The notes: generated from the letters alone by a model not told the origin. Counted from the first letter of the stretch, positions 1 to 11,965 are shown. The stretch is 64,000 bases of DNA from Ottowia flava (GCF_008017535.1 NZ_VRUA01000006.1:62001-126000); one strand, 5' to 3'. Made by a program: numbers and translations.

Positions 1-1008
1 ACCACCCAATTCGAAGTAGTCGCCCTTGATGCCCGCGATATGGTCGGTCAATGCGACGCGGCCCTCGACATGGCCGCCGCTGACCCATGCTTGGTCACCG
101 TCAGACGTCATATCCAAGCCGGGCAGCAATTGCCAAGTGGGTCCAGCAGTCGTTCGACGGCTTGCAACCTGACCGCTCTCGGTGCAGCCATAGATCTCGA
201 ACAGGGAGCTCTGAAAAAGTGATTCGGCAGCACTGGCCAACGAGGTCGAAAGTGGCGCTGTGGCGCACAGCAGAAGGTCGGACGGCGGCATGTTGTTGCC
301 GGAGTTCACCACGTTGGAGAGATGGAACGGTGTGGTGACCAGCATCCGAGGCCTAGGAGTGGCCTCAAGTGCTGCCTGGATATCGGCAGGGTAGAAAGGG
401 CGCCCACGCCACAGGCTTGAGCCTCCATGTAGCGCAAGGAGAACGCTCGACTCGAATCCGTACATGTGCTGCGCCGGTACCGTGGCGACAATCGTGTGAC
501 CCGCGGACCGCAGTCGTTGTGCTTCCGAGGCGCCGTTAATGCCCAGGCGGCCCCAGCGCTTGACGTGTGCAGTCGGTTCGCCGGTGCTTCCCGACGTGAA
601 AACAATGGCGGCAACCTGGTCAACAGGAATGCTGGGAACCTCAACACCGTGTTTGCCTGACCCAGGCGGCTCATCCACAATCTGCCAGCTCGCGATACCG
701 TCCGCCTGTTGATGCCCATCGTGCAGGCAAATGACGTCGGCGTAGTGCAACTGGATTTGCTTCAGGGTGCCCGGGGTGAAACTGGATGGCATCAAAGTTG
801 GGCGTCCATCCATCAGCGCGGCTGCCAGGCCCAGCATGAACAGATAGCGGTCCTGACAGGTGTTCAGAACATGGCGCCCAGGTGGCAGACGATCCGCCAA
901 CTGCGTCGCTTGCCGGCAGAACGTCTCGACGGTGATAGGGCCGCTTGGGCCGTACACAAGCACATCGCAGAGCGCGTGCGTGGTCAAGGGCAGACAGTCA
1001 ACGCTCAT
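1..1008 (-). CDS. Acyl-AMP ligase of an aryl-polyene-like cluster (3' end beyond window)
   Basis: Reading the minus strand from ATG 1008 gives 336 open codons that run off the window edge. The adenylate-forming P-loop is FTSGSTGEP at residues 137-145, and the A5-type motif YGCTESGQ is at 273-280. A late-core stretch ending GDYFELGG lies just before the edge, where the hinge motif should follow. The start overlaps the stop of the COG4648 gene by ATGA. The order ACP, COG4648 membrane protein, AMP-ligase is the one known from aryl polyene clusters (ApeF-ApeG-ApeH), where the ligase activates a hydroxybenzoate-type starter and loads it onto the ACP. Family membership is seen directly. The aryl polyene role is inferred from gene order, and the ketosynthases that would confirm it lie outside the window. 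Confidence 0.85.
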   Translation of the reverse strand, partial: MSVDCLPLTTHALCDVLVYGPSGPITVETFCRQATQLADRLPPGRHVLNTCQDRYLFMLGLAAALMDGRPTLMPSSFTPGTLKQIQLHYADVICLHDGHQQADGIASWQIVDEPPGSGKHGVEVPSIPVDQVAAIVFTSGSTGEPTAHVKRWGRLGINGASEAQRLRSAGHTIVATVPAQHMYGFESSVLLALHGGSSLWRGRPFYPADIQAALEATPRPRMLVTTPFHLSNVVNSGNNMPPSDLLLCATAPLSTSLASAAESLFQSSLFEIYGCTESGQVASRRTTAGPTWQLLPGLDMTSDGDQAWVSGGHVEGRVALTDHIAGIKGDYFELGG

Positions 1009-1709
1009 GGTGCGCGCTGGGGTGCCCGCGACTGGTGACGCAGGCGTGCCTGTATCGCGCGCCATGTCCCGGTCAAGCCGACGCGATCCTGGGGGGGAAG
1101 AAAGCGGCTGCGGAGCAGGTTTTCAATCAGGAACACCGCGCCCGTTAGGAGGGGCCCTATCACCGCTGAGAACCCGGTCCAGGCTTCAGGCGAGGCATAC
1201 CGGAACAGCAGCAGTGACGCAATGACCATCAATCCGAAGAACATTGCCCACCAAAAGGTCACCTGGCGCGTGTACCACAGCAACCGTGTAGACGACATGT
1301 CTTCGTGGACCCAACTGGCAAATTCGGTACACAGCGGCGTGCATCCATGTCGCAGCGTTCGCGCGAAAAGCCAGCACAAGATGGCGTGAACACCGATATG
1401 CTGAGCAAGATAAAGCAGGCGGACATTGCTCAGGAGTGGTCGCCAAGCCAGACCCAGTGCCAGCAGCGTGGCAATCAGCGGCAAGAGCCGGCCAATCCGC
1501 ACGGCTGTGGGCAAACCAGCGCGCGCTCCGCCCTTGGCGTACGCAAGAGCAAACCATACGAACGGCAAGGCAGCCAAGGCCAGTGTCAACGGAGAAGGGT
1601 GTCTGCTTGTCCAGAAAACGGCTAACGCGTACAGCGCCACACCCGCCAAAGTTGCGATCAGCGGAATGGGGATACGGTTCAATGACGCCCGATGCGGCAT
1701 TGGCTTCAC
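1005..1709 (-). CDS. COG4648-type multi-pass membrane protein (ApeG-like)
   Basis: A GTG start at 1709 overlaps the ACP stop (GTGA), and the stop at 1005 overlaps the ligase start, so all three genes are translationally coupled. The 234-residue protein has several hydrophobic segments: about 13-32, 40-56, 72-88, 100-115, 150-170 and 180-197. Its C terminus is basic. Between segments it carries ARTLRHGCTPLCTEFASW and a WYTRQVTFWWAMFF stretch, as in the COG4648 membrane proteins found beside ACPs and AMP-ligases in aryl polyene loci. These proteins are sometimes mislabelled as DNA gyrase subunit B. The molecular function is unknown. Identification rests on the hydropathy pattern, the conserved WYTRQ region and the context. 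Confidence 0.75.
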   Translation of the reverse strand: MKPMPHRASLNRIPIPLIATLAGVALYALAVFWTSRHPSPLTLALAALPFVWFALAYAKGGARAGLPTAVRIGRLLPLIATLLALGLAWRPLLSNVRLLYLAQHIGVHAILCWLFARTLRHGCTPLCTEFASWVHEDMSSTRLLWYTRQVTFWWAMFFGLMVIASLLLFRYASPEAWTGFSAVIGPLLTGAVFLIENLLRSRFLPPQDRVGLTGTWRAIQARLRHQSRAPQRAP

Positions 1710-1990
1710 GTGATTCGGTGCTTGGCGATGTGGTGCGCCAAGTTGCGCAGAGACGAATAAATGGCCTCGTTGTTCTCGTCGTCGGCGCGTAGCTGGAAGC
1801 CGTAGCGCTTCGAGACCGCGAGCGCCACTTCGAGGATGTCGATGGAGTCAAGGCCAAGGCCATCGCCATACAGCGGCGTATCGGGGGCAATGTCCTCTGG
1901 CGCCATTTCGAGATTGAGGGACGTCACCAGCAACTGGGCAACTTCGGGAATCAGTACTTCTTCGGACGCAGGCATCGCTGGGGTATTCAT
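1706..1990 (-). CDS. Acyl carrier protein (aryl-polyene-like cluster)
   Basis: The 94-residue protein has the phosphopantetheine attachment motif GLDSID with Ser49. Acidic helices flank it, as in type II carrier proteins. The ATG at 1990 is preferred because it starts just before the folded domain and has GATGAG upstream. A longer reading from a TTG at 2029 adds 13 residues of no clear value. It is the first gene of a three-gene coupled unit (ACP, membrane protein, ligase) transcribed away from rimP. In aryl polyene loci two ACPs are usual. Only this one is visible, and no second ACP lies upstream within the window. Confidence 0.9.
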   Translation of the reverse strand: MNTPAMPASEEVLIPEVAQLLVTSLNLEMAPEDIAPDTPLYGDGLGLDSIDILEVALAVSKRYGFQLRADDENNEAIYSSLRNLAHHIAKHRIT

Positions 1991-2225
1991 GAAACGCTCA
2001 TCTGACGGCAAGACAAAATTATGGCCCAAGCGTAAGCGGACGTAGTTGCCTCAGATGTCAGCAAAAAGCCTGATTGCCGCCGCATGCTTAGCATCACCGC
2101 ATATCAATGCGGACCCTTTCCGCTGGAGTCGCCGTCAGCGCCGGTGGGCCGACAGAATGGAGAAGGGCGCCGGGCACAACACCGCAGCGGCGCAGGTGAT
2201 TCGCTGCTTAAGAGTGCGATTGTGG
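1991..2225. other. Intergenic region between the ACP gene and the rimP leader
   Basis: No convincing gene is present. The stretch separates two divergent transcription units, so it should hold both promoters. Only the -10-like TAGAAT beyond its right edge was recognisable. An open frame at 2046-2228 has no ribosome-binding site and no recognisable protein features. Confidence 0.5.
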
Positions 2226-2231
2226 TAGAAT
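2226..2231 (+). promoter_or_regulatory. Candidate -10 element for the rimP operon
   Basis: TAGAAT matches the sigma-70 -10 consensus at five of six positions. It sits about 25 bp before the leader hairpin and about 95 bp before rimP. No good -35 hexamer was found 16-18 bp upstream, so this is a weak call. Confidence 0.35.
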
Positions 2232-2252
2232 AAGCACAATTCACGACCAAAC

Positions 2253-2281
2253 GGGCGGGGTTTCCACCGCCCTTTTTTTTT
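2253..2281 (+). terminator. Intrinsic terminator/attenuator in the rimP leader
   Basis: GGGCGG at 2253-2258 pairs with CCGCCC at 2267-2272 around an 8-nt loop, followed by nine T residues. It lies between the candidate promoter and rimP and in the rimP direction, so it would stop transcripts before the operon unless read through. The ACP gene is transcribed away from it, so it is not that gene's terminator. An attenuating leader is the simplest reading. Confidence 0.7.
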
Positions 2282-2323
2282 GCCTGTCGCTTCTTGAGAG
2301 ATGGGTGAGGGTGGCTTGTTGCT

Positions 2324-2893
2324 GTGTCACTTCAGCAAACGATCGACGATACCGTGCGCGGACTTGGATATGACTTGGTGGAGGTTGAGCGCTCCGCCGG
2401 TGGTCTGCTGCGCGTCACCATCGATTATCCATGGAGCCCTGGCGCGATGGCGGAAGTGCCGGTGACCGTTGAGGATTGTGAGCGTGTCACCCGTCAACTG
2501 CAGTACGTGCTGGAGGTGGACGGTGTTGACTACCGAAGGTTGGAGGTTTCTTCTCCCGGAATCGATCGCCCTCTCCGGAATGCTCTGGATTTCGAGCGCT
2601 TTGTGGGTGAGGTGGTTGACCTGACGCTCAAGGCCCCTATCGGGTCTGCAGCAGAAGGCTTGGTGAGTGCCAATCGGAAAAAGTTTCGCGGCGCCCTGCA
2701 GAGGCGGGAAGACGGTGGCTGGCAGATTGTTTGGCGCGATGAGCCGCCTGTGAAGCCGGGCCAGCGCGTCAGCGCCAAACGGGCGCCGGCGCCAGAGCAG
2801 GCGATGGGCTTTACGTTGGACGAACTGAGTTCGGCGCGCTTGGCGCCGTTGGTGGATTTCAAGGGGCGCAAGCCCGCTGAGGGCAAGTCCTAG
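2324..2893 (+). CDS. rimP: Ribosome maturation factor RimP
   Basis: The 189-residue protein is needed for 30S subunit maturation. The N-terminal domain starts with an LQQTIDDTVRGLGYDLVEVE-type stretch, and the family core VSSPGIDRPLRN is near residues 75-86. The C-terminal half is an SH3-like barrel ending in a basic tail. The start is GTG 2324, with GAGG about 13 nt upstream. No in-frame ATG precedes the conserved N terminus. It is the first gene of rimP-nusA-infB-rbfA-truB, the standard order in betaproteobacteria. It lies 77 bp before nusA, with a hairpin in that gap. Confidence 0.95.
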   Translation: MSLQQTIDDTVRGLGYDLVEVERSAGGLLRVTIDYPWSPGAMAEVPVTVEDCERVTRQLQYVLEVDGVDYRRLEVSSPGIDRPLRNALDFERFVGEVVDLTLKAPIGSAAEGLVSANRKKFRGALQRREDGGWQIVWRDEPPVKPGQRVSAKRAPAPEQAMGFTLDELSSARLAPLVDFKGRKPAEGKS

Positions 2894-2917
2894 CGCGGAT
2901 GCGGTTTGCCCCTGGTT

Positions 2918-2962
2918 GAGAGCGCGTCGAGTGCTCTCATTTCATGAGTTTCAGAACGAGTT
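2918..2962 (+). other. Hairpin plus conserved tail between rimP and nusA
   Basis: GAGAGC at 2918-2923 pairs with GCTCTC at 2933-2938. It is followed by ATTTCATGAGTTTCAGA and then CGAGTT. Almost the same tail follows the hairpin before rbfA (7408-7434), so the two gaps in this operon carry related elements. Possible roles are mRNA processing, ribosome access or repeat-family debris. Confidence 0.5.
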
Positions 2963-2970
2963 ATTGAAAT

Positions 2971-4455
2971 ATGAACCGCGAACTGTTGATGCTGGTTGAG
3001 GCGATCTCGCGCGAGAAGAACGTCGAACGCGATGTGGTCTTCGGGGCGGTCGAAGCGGCCTTGGCGCAGGCCGCCAAGAAGCTGTACGAAGGTGAGGTCG
3101 ACATGCGTGTGGCGATCGATCGCGACACGGGTGAATACGAAACATTCCGCCGCTGGCATGTGGTGCCCGATGAGGCCGGCCTGCAACTGCCGGACCAGGA
3201 AATTCTGCTGTTCGAAGCCAAGGAGCAGATTCCCGACATCGAAGTCGACGAGTACATCGAAGAGGGCGTGGAATCGGTCCCCATTGGCCGCATTGGTGCC
3301 ATGGCGGCCAAGCAGGTGATTCTTCAGAAGATCCGCGACGCCGAGCGCGAGATGCTGCTCAACGACTTCATGAGCCGCGGCGAGAAGATCTTCACCGGCA
3401 CCGTCAAGCGCATGGACAAGGGCGACATCATTGTCGAGTCCGGTCGCGTGGAAGGGCGCCTGCGCCGTGGCGAGATGATTCCCAAGGAAAACCTGCGCAG
3501 CGGCGACCGCGTGCGGGCGATGATCATGGAAGTCGACCTGACTCTGCGCGGTGCGCCGATCTTGCTGTCGCGTTCTGCGCCGGAGTTCATGATTGAATTG
3601 TTCACACAGGAAGTGCCCGAGATCGAGCAAGGCCTGCTGGAGATCAAGAGCTGTGCCCGCGACCCTGGCAGCCGAGCCAAGATTGCCGTCATCAGCCATG
3701 ACAAGCGCGTGGATCCGATCGGAACCTGCGTTGGCGTGCGAGGTACGCGGGTCAACGCGGTGACCAATGAACTGGCTGGTGAGCGCGTGGACATTGTCCT
3801 GTGGTCGGAAGATCCGGCGCAGTTCGTGATCGGCGCGCTGGCGCCAGCGAACGTCTCGTCCATCGTGGTGGACGAGGAAAAGCATGCCATGGACGTGGTT
3901 GTGGACGAGGAAAATCTTGCCATCGCCATCGGGCGTGGTGGTCAGAACGTGCGCTTGGCATCTGAGTTGACGGGCTGGAAGATCAACATCATGGACGCTG
4001 CCGAATCGGCGCAGAAGCAGGAAGAAGAGACCTCTTCCCTGCGCACGCTGTTCATGGAAAAACTGGACGTCGACGAAGAAATCGCCGGCATCCTGATCGA
4101 AGAGGGCTTCACCAGCCTCGAGGAAGTTGCCTACGTGCCGATCCAGGAGATGCTGGACATCGAGAGTTTCGATGAAGAAACCGTCAATGAGCTGCGCGCA
4201 CGTGCCAAGGACGCACTCCTGACACAGGAAATCGCCCGCGAAGAAAGCGTGGATTCGGTCTCGCAGGATTTGCGTGACCTGGAAGGGCTCACGCCCGAAC
4301 TGATTGCCAAGCTCGCCGAAGCCGGCGTGCAAACCCGTGACGACTTGGCCGATCTGGCGGTGGACGAACTCACCACCATCACAGGCCAGTCCGAGAACGA
4401 TGCCCGCGACCTGATCATGAAGGCGCGAGAGCATTGGTTCATGGACCAAGAGTAA
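2971..4455 (+). CDS. nusA: Transcription termination/antitermination factor NusA
   Basis: The 494-residue protein has full-length NusA architecture: an N-terminal RNA-polymerase-binding domain (about 1-125), an S1 domain (about 133-200), two KH domains (about 200-345, including [15 protein letters not shown] and [13 protein letters not shown]), and a C-terminal acidic region with two helix-hairpin-helix repeats (about 365-490). It controls pausing, termination and rRNA antitermination. The start ATG 2971 gives the typical [19 protein letters not shown] terminus. It lies 24 bp upstream of infB. Confidence 0.97.
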   Translation: MNRELLMLVEAISREKNVERDVVFGAVEAALAQAAKKLYEGEVDMRVAIDRDTGEYETFRRWHVVPDEAGLQLPDQEILLFEAKEQIPDIEVDEYIEEGVESVPIGRIGAMAAKQVILQKIRDAEREMLLNDFMSRGEKIFTGTVKRMDKGDIIVESGRVEGRLRRGEMIPKENLRSGDRVRAMIMEVDLTLRGAPILLSRSAPEFMIELFTQEVPEIEQGLLEIKSCARDPGSRAKIAVISHDKRVDPIGTCVGVRGTRVNAVTNELAGERVDIVLWSEDPAQFVIGALAPANVSSIVVDEEKHAMDVVVDEENLAIAIGRGGQNVRLASELTGWKINIMDAAESAQKQEEETSSLRTLFMEKLDVDEEIAGILIEEGFTSLEEVAYVPIQEMLDIESFDEETVNELRARAKDALLTQEIAREESVDSVSQDLRDLEGLTPELIAKLAEAGVQTRDDLADLAVDELTTITGQSENDARDLIMKAREHWFMDQE

Positions 4456-4479
4456 AGATCATGGAGACTACGGAACCCT

Positions 4480-7362
<2,883 letters not shown>

Positions 7363-7363
7363 T

Positions 7364-7424
7364 CAAACTGGGCGCCAGCGCTCGCCTGTCGGGCGCTGGC
7401 AGCTATTGATTTCATAGTTTCAGA
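7364..7424 (+). repeat. Divergent copy (R1) of the dispersed repeat, with strong hairpin
   Basis: This copy lies just after the infB stop. GCCAGCGC pairs with GCGCTGGC around an 11-nt loop. It is followed by AGCTATTGATTTCATAGTTT, related to the AGCTATCAAAA end of the family. It fills the infB-rbfA gap inside an operon. Confidence 0.55.
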
Positions 7425-7435
7425 GGCGAGTTGTC

Positions 7436-7813
7436 ATGCCCCGCAAAAGCTCCGTTCCCAACCGCGGATTTCGCGTCGCCGACCAGATCCAGCGCGATCT
7501 GGCCGAGTTGATCTCGCGCGAGGTCAAGGACCCGCGCGTGGGCATGGTCACGCTCAACGCGGTCGAGGTCACGCCCGACTACGCGCACGCCAAGGTCTTC
7601 TTCAGCCTGCTGACGGGCGACCCGGCGCAGACGGAAGAGGCGCTCAACCACGCCGCCGGCCACCTGCGCAACCTGCTGTTCAAGCGCCTGCACATCCACA
7701 CCGTGCCGACGCTGCACTTCATCTTCGACCGCACGACCGAGCGCGCGTCCGACATGAACGCCCTGATCGCCAAGGCGGTGGCCTCTCGTTCGAAGGACGA
7801 CGACGCGTCATGA
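7436..7813 (+). CDS. rbfA: Ribosome-binding factor A
   Basis: The 125-residue KH-fold protein acts in late 30S maturation and 16S rRNA 5'-end processing. The N terminus has the family pattern [18 protein letters not shown], followed by [20 protein letters not shown] and a C-terminal [20 protein letters not shown] segment. AGAGGCGAG precedes ATG 7436. The stop overlaps the truB start by ATGA, so the two genes are translationally coupled. Confidence 0.96.
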   Translation: MPRKSSVPNRGFRVADQIQRDLAELISREVKDPRVGMVTLNAVEVTPDYAHAKVFFSLLTGDPAQTEEALNHAAGHLRNLLFKRLHIHTVPTLHFIFDRTTERASDMNALIAKAVASRSKDDDAS

Positions 7814-8808
7814 CCGCCACCCCTCGTGCACGGGTGCAGCGGCGCCCGGTGCATGGGGTGTTGCTGCTCGACAAACCGCTGGGCCTGTCCAGCAACCAGG
7901 CGCTGCAAAAAGCCAAGTGGCTGCTGCGCGCCGAAAAAGCGGGCCACACCGGCACGCTTGACCCGCTGGCCACGGGCGTGCTGCCCCTGTGCTTTGGCGC
8001 GGCCACCAAATTCAGCGGCCTGCACCTGGATGCCGACAAGCGCTACGAAGCCACGCTGCACCTGGGCGTGACCACCACGACGGGTGACGCCGAAGGCCAG
8101 GTCGTTGCCGAGCGCCCGGTGCCCGCCATCACGCCCGAGACGCTGGACGCCGTGCGTGCGCGCTTCACAGGCCCGATCACGCAGATCCCGCCGATGCACA
8201 GCGCGCTCAAGAAAGACGGCAAGGCGCTGTACGAGTACGCGCGCGCCGGCGTCGAGGTGGAACGGGCACCGCGCCAGATCACCATTTATGCGTTGAATCT
8301 GACGCTGGCCCTAGATGAATCTGCGCAGCCAGCTATCAAAATCGAAGTGGCGTGCAGCAAAGGCACCTACATCCGCACGCTGGGCGAAGACATTGGCGCC
8401 GCACTCGGCTGCGGCGGCCACCTGACGCGCCTGCGCCGCGTGGCCACTGGCCCGTTCACGCAAGACCAGTGCATCACGCTGGAGGCTTTCGACGCGCTGT
8501 CTGAATCGGATCGCCTGGCCGCGTTGCAGCCGGCCGACGTTCTGCTGCCCGATCACACCGCCGTCACGCTCGGCAGCGAAGATGCGGGGCGCTTTTTGTC
8601 CGGCATGCGCCGCCGTGGCGACTGGGCCGATGCCGAGCAGGTCGTTGTCTACGGCCAGGCACCGGCTGCGCTGCTGGGTGTGGGCCACGTCGCTGCGGGC
8701 GAGCTGATTCCCGATCGGCTGTTGAGCCCAGCTGAAATCGCGCAGACGCTGGCCCAAGCCACCGCCGGCCGTGGCACCGGGGAAGCGGTCAGCTGGACCA
8801 AGGCCTAG
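7810..8808 (+). CDS. truB: tRNA pseudouridine(55) synthase TruB
   Basis: The 332-residue protein makes pseudouridine 55 in the T-loop of tRNAs. The catalytic aspartate is Asp51 in [15 protein letters not shown]. The later family motif [15 protein letters not shown] starts near residue 181, and a C-terminal PUA-like region follows. Just before CSKGTYIRT, residues about 164-178 ([12 protein letters not shown]) are encoded by a copy of the dispersed repeat. The catalytic motifs are intact, so the enzyme is probably active. Confidence 0.95.
   Translation: MTATPRARVQRRPVHGVLLLDKPLGLSSNQALQKAKWLLRAEKAGHTGTLDPLATGVLPLCFGAATKFSGLHLDADKRYEATLHLGVTTTTGDAEGQVVAERPVPAITPETLDAVRARFTGPITQIPPMHSALKKDGKALYEYARAGVEVERAPRQITIYALNLTLALDESAQPAIKIEVACSKGTYIRTLGEDIGAALGCGGHLTRLRRVATGPFTQDQCITLEAFDALSESDRLAALQPADVLLPDHTAVTLGSEDAGRFLSGMRRRGDWADAEQVVVYGQAPAALLGVGHVAAGELIPDRLLSPAEIAQTLAQATAGRGTGEAVSWTKA
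8300..8343 (+). repeat. Dispersed repeat copy R2, in frame inside truB
   Basis: It contains GGCCCTAG, then CTGCGCAGCCAGCTATCAAA, matching both halves of the family (CCCTA and CTGCGC..CAGCTATCAAAA) in forward orientation. It is read in frame as part of TruB. Confidence 0.65.
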
Positions 8809-9042
8809 AGAACACGCATGTCCGATCGACACCAGATTTTGCTGTGGCCGTTGAGCAGCGCACAGTTTCTGCCGGCCGCTCACACCTTGCTGGTGCGGCG
8901 ACGCAAACGGCCACCCGCCGCAGCGCGCTGACCCGGTACGTGCTGCGTCTGGCCACGTTGCCGGTTGACATCAGCACGCCACCCCCTTCGCCCAAATGGC
9001 GCCACCACGCCGCCCAGTTTCATTGAAAGCAATACAGCCCCT

Positions 9043-10872
9043 ATGACCACCCCGATTCGCAATATCGCCATCATTGCCCACGTTGACCACGGCAAAACGA
9101 CCATGGTTGACCAGTTGCTGCGCCAGTCCGGCACCTTCGCCGACCACGAAAAAGTCGTCGACACGGTGATGGACAACAACGCCATCGAGCGTGAGCGCGG
9201 CATCACCATCCTGGCCAAGAACTGCGCCGTGTCCTGGGAGGGCACGCACATCAACATCCTCGACACGCCCGGCCACGCGGACTTCGGCGGTGAGGTGGAA
9301 CGCGCGCTGTCCATGGTCGACGGCGTGGTGCTGCTGATCGACGCGCAGGAAGGCCCGATGCCCCAAACGCGCTTTGTGACCAAGAAGGCACTGGCCCTGG
9401 GCCTGCGCCCTATTGTGGTGGTCAACAAGGTCGACAAGCCCGGCGCCAACCCCGACAAGGTGATCAATGCCGCGTTCGACCTGTTCGACAAACTGGGCGC
9501 GACCGACGAGCAGCTGGACTTCCCGGTGGTGTACGCCTCGGGCATCAACGGCTGGTCGTCGCTGGAGCAGGGCGAGGCCGGCGAGCAGTGGGGCCCCGAC
9601 ATGTCGGCCCTGTTCGAGACCATCCTCAAGCACGTGCCCGAGCACAGCGGTGACGCCAACGCACCCCTGCAGCTGCAGATTTCGGCGCTCGACTTTTCCA
9701 CCTTCGTCGGCCGCATCGGCGTGGGCCGCGTCAACGCCGGAACCATCCGCCCCGCGCAGGACGTGCTGATCATGGAAGGGCCGGACGGCAAACAGTACAA
9801 GGGCCGCGTGAACCAGGTGCTGACCTTCCAGGGCCTCGACCGCGTGCAGGTGACCGAGGCTGGCCCCGGCAACATCGTGCTGGTCAACGGCATTGAAGAC
9901 CTGGGCATCGGTGTGACGCTGACCTCGCCCGACAACCCGCAGCCGCTGCCGATGCTCAAGATCGACGAGCCGACGCTGACGATGAACTTCTGCGTGAACA
10001 CCTCGCCACTGGCTGGCCGTGAAGGCAAGTTCGTCACCAGCCGCCAGATCTGGGACCGCCTGCAGCGTGAACTGCGCTCGAACGTCGCCCTGCGCGTCAA
10101 GGAAACCAGCGAAGACGGCGTGTTCGAAGTCGCCGGCCGCGGTGAACTTCACCTGACCATCCTGCTGGAAGAGATGCGCCGCGAAGGTTACGAGCTGGCC
10201 GTGTCCAAACCGCGCGTGCTGTTCCGCGACATCGACGGCGAGAAATGCGAGCCGATCGAGCTGGTGACCGCCGACATCGAAGAAGGCCACCAGGGCGGCG
10301 TGATGCAGGCGCTGGGCGAGCGCAAGGGCGAGCTGATCAACATGGATCCTGACGGCCGCGGCCGCGTGCGCCTGGAATACCGCATCCCGGCGCGTGGCCT
10401 GATCGGCTTCACCAACGAATTTTTGAACCTGACGCGCGGCTCCGGCCTGATCAGCAACATCTTCGACATCTACGAGCCGCACAAGGGTGAGATCGGCGGC
10501 CGCAAGAACGGCGTGCTGATCTCCATGGACGACGGCGAGATCTTCACCTACGCCCTGGGCAAGCTGGACGACCGCGGCCGCATGTTCGTCAAGGCCAACG
10601 ACCCGGTGTACGAAGGCATGATCGTCGGCATCCACAGCCGCGACAACGACTTGGTCGTCAACGCCACCCGCACCAAGCAGTTGACCAACTTCCGCGTCTC
10701 CGGCAAGGAAGACGCGATCAAGGTCACGCCGCCGATCCAGTTGACGCTGGAATACGGCGTCGAATTCATCGAAGACGACGAGCTGGTCGAAATCACGCCC
10801 AAGAGCATCCGCCTGCGCAAGCGCCACCTGAAAGAGCACGAGCGCAAGCGCGCGAGCCGCGACGCGGCGTAA
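9043..10872 (+). CDS. typA: Ribosome-associated GTPase TypA/BipA
   Basis: The 609-residue translational GTPase has EF-G-like architecture. It contains G1 AHVDHGKT (12-19), the switch region [25 protein letters not shown], and the typical C-terminal domain with [10 protein letters not shown] and [23 protein letters not shown]. It binds ribosomes under stress or cold. ATG 9043 is chosen because [19 protein letters not shown] is the family N terminus. The frame remains open 26 codons further upstream without homologous sequence. Confidence 0.96.
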   Translation: MTTPIRNIAIIAHVDHGKTTMVDQLLRQSGTFADHEKVVDTVMDNNAIERERGITILAKNCAVSWEGTHINILDTPGHADFGGEVERALSMVDGVVLLIDAQEGPMPQTRFVTKKALALGLRPIVVVNKVDKPGANPDKVINAAFDLFDKLGATDEQLDFPVVYASGINGWSSLEQGEAGEQWGPDMSALFETILKHVPEHSGDANAPLQLQISALDFSTFVGRIGVGRVNAGTIRPAQDVLIMEGPDGKQYKGRVNQVLTFQGLDRVQVTEAGPGNIVLVNGIEDLGIGVTLTSPDNPQPLPMLKIDEPTLTMNFCVNTSPLAGREGKFVTSRQIWDRLQRELRSNVALRVKETSEDGVFEVAGRGELHLTILLEEMRREGYELAVSKPRVLFRDIDGEKCEPIELVTADIEEGHQGGVMQALGERKGELINMDPDGRGRVRLEYRIPARGLIGFTNEFLNLTRGSGLISNIFDIYEPHKGEIGGRKNGVLISMDDGEIFTYALGKLDDRGRMFVKANDPVYEGMIVGIHSRDNDLVVNATRTKQLTNFRVSGKEDAIKVTPPIQLTLEYGVEFIEDDELVEITPKSIRLRKRHLKEHERKRASRDAA

Positions 10873-10890
10873 GGTCTGGGTGTCGTCGAA

Positions 10891-10924
10891 TTTATACTGC
10901 ATCTATCTTGGTTTGTAGTATAAA
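10891..10924. promoter_or_regulatory. Perfect inverted repeat before the nucleotidyltransferase gene
   Basis: TTTATACT at 10891-10898 is exactly mirrored by AGTATAAA at 10917-10924, 18 bp apart and 6 bp before ATG 10931. It is a conspicuously AT-rich patch in GC-rich surroundings, and TAGTATAAAT within it could serve as a -10. The spacing places the arms about two helical turns apart, which suits a dimeric repressor. It may instead be a promoter only. Confidence 0.5.
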
Positions 10925-10930
10925 TTTGGC

Positions 10931-11965
10931 ATGCTCTACACGCCACTCCCTCTGGCCGCACAGACGGCCTACGCGCAACTGCACGAAGCTCTGCAGTCGC
11001 GCGAAATAGCACGCGGAGTGGCCGATGCGCCCGGTTCGTTCAACCGCAAACAGATTTCGGGGCGCGACTATTGGTACTACCAATTTCGCGATCTCGACGG
11101 CAAGCTGCGGCAGGCCTATCTGGGCCCCGACAGCGATCGCCTCGCCGCCTTGATCGCCGAGCGCGAGGGCGCCACACGCGACGCCGATGTGCAGATCAAG
11201 GCGCTGGCCCAAGCGGCCAGCACGCTGGGCGCCCAAACCGTAGCCGCGCCGCACCTGGTGATCATTCAGCGCTTGGCCGATGCCGGTTTTTTCCGGGCCG
11301 GCGGAGTGCTCGTCGGTACGCATGCCTTCCTGAGTGCGGGCAACCTGCTGGGTGTTCGCTGGGGCGACGCGTCCCGCACCCTGGATCTGGACTTCGCCCA
11401 TGCAGGCCGCAATCTGCAGGTGGCCCTGGCAAGCGAGGCCACGCTGGAACTGGGCGACGTGATCGATTCCCTCGGCATGGGCTTCGTGCCTGCCACCAGC
11501 CTGTCCGGCGTGCGTGGTGGCCGTTGGGTCCATCCCAAGGAACCCGGCTTTGTGCTCGACTTCCTCACGCCCATGGGGCGGGGCGAGCAGGACCTGGTCC
11601 ATGTGAAGGCCTTCAATGCGGAGTTTCAGGCCCTGCGGTTCATGGAATTTTCCTTGGAGCACATCGAGTCGGCGGCGGTTTGCACGCGTGCGCAGGCCTG
11701 CCTCGTCAACACCCCGCATCCGGCCCGCATGGCCGTGCACAAACTGATCATTGCCGGCCTGCGCAAGTCTGCCGAGCGGACCAAGTCCAACAAGGACGTG
11801 ATGCAGGCCGCGATGTTGTACCGCTGGTACCAGGACAACGCCCCCCATGAATGGGAGGAGGCCGAGGCGGATGCCAGGTCGCGCGGACCGACCTGGCGAC
11901 AGCAGTTGGACGTTGGTTTGGCCAGAATGCAGCGCGAGATCACTCGTACCGGCACCCCATCATGA
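10931..11965 (+). CDS. GSU2403-type nucleotidyltransferase-fold protein
   Basis: In this 344-residue protein, the centre carries GVLVGTHAFLSAGNLLGV followed by RTLDLDFAH. This fits a polymerase-beta-type nucleotidyltransferase G[ST]-x-D-x-D arrangement, as in the GSU2403/NTP_transf_8 family. The N terminus includes an aromatic-rich YWYYQFRDLDGK segment typical of that group. The C terminus is helical (HKLIIAGLRKSAERTKSNKDV), similar to stand-alone MNT/AbiEii-like enzymes. The substrate is unknown. The gene follows a palindromic AT-rich site and overlaps the next gene by ATGA, so it is co-translated with a DMT exporter. Confidence 0.7.
   Translation: MLYTPLPLAAQTAYAQLHEALQSREIARGVADAPGSFNRKQISGRDYWYYQFRDLDGKLRQAYLGPDSDRLAALIAEREGATRDADVQIKALAQAASTLGAQTVAAPHLVIIQRLADAGFFRAGGVLVGTHAFLSAGNLLGVRWGDASRTLDLDFAHAGRNLQVALASEATLELGDVIDSLGMGFVPATSLSGVRGGRWVHPKEPGFVLDFLTPMGRGEQDLVHVKAFNAEFQALRFMEFSLEHIESAAVCTRAQACLVNTPHPARMAVHKLIIAGLRKSAERTKSNKDVMQAAMLYRWYQDNAPHEWEEAEADARSRGPTWRQQLDVGLARMQREITRTGTPS

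Noticed and set aside
2890-4449. 519-codon minus-strand open frame opposite nusA
   Set aside because: It mirrors NusA codons, is rich in His/Leu/Gln as expected for an antisense frame of a GC-rich gene, and has no recognisable domain.
8818-8931. 37-codon plus-strand open frame between truB and typA
   Set aside because: It has an ATG, but no ribosome-binding site, no recognisable features and a basic low-information sequence. It is too weak to call as a gene.
8971-10902. 643-codon minus-strand open frame opposite typA
   Set aside because: Antisense shadow. The TypA reading contains all GTPase motifs.
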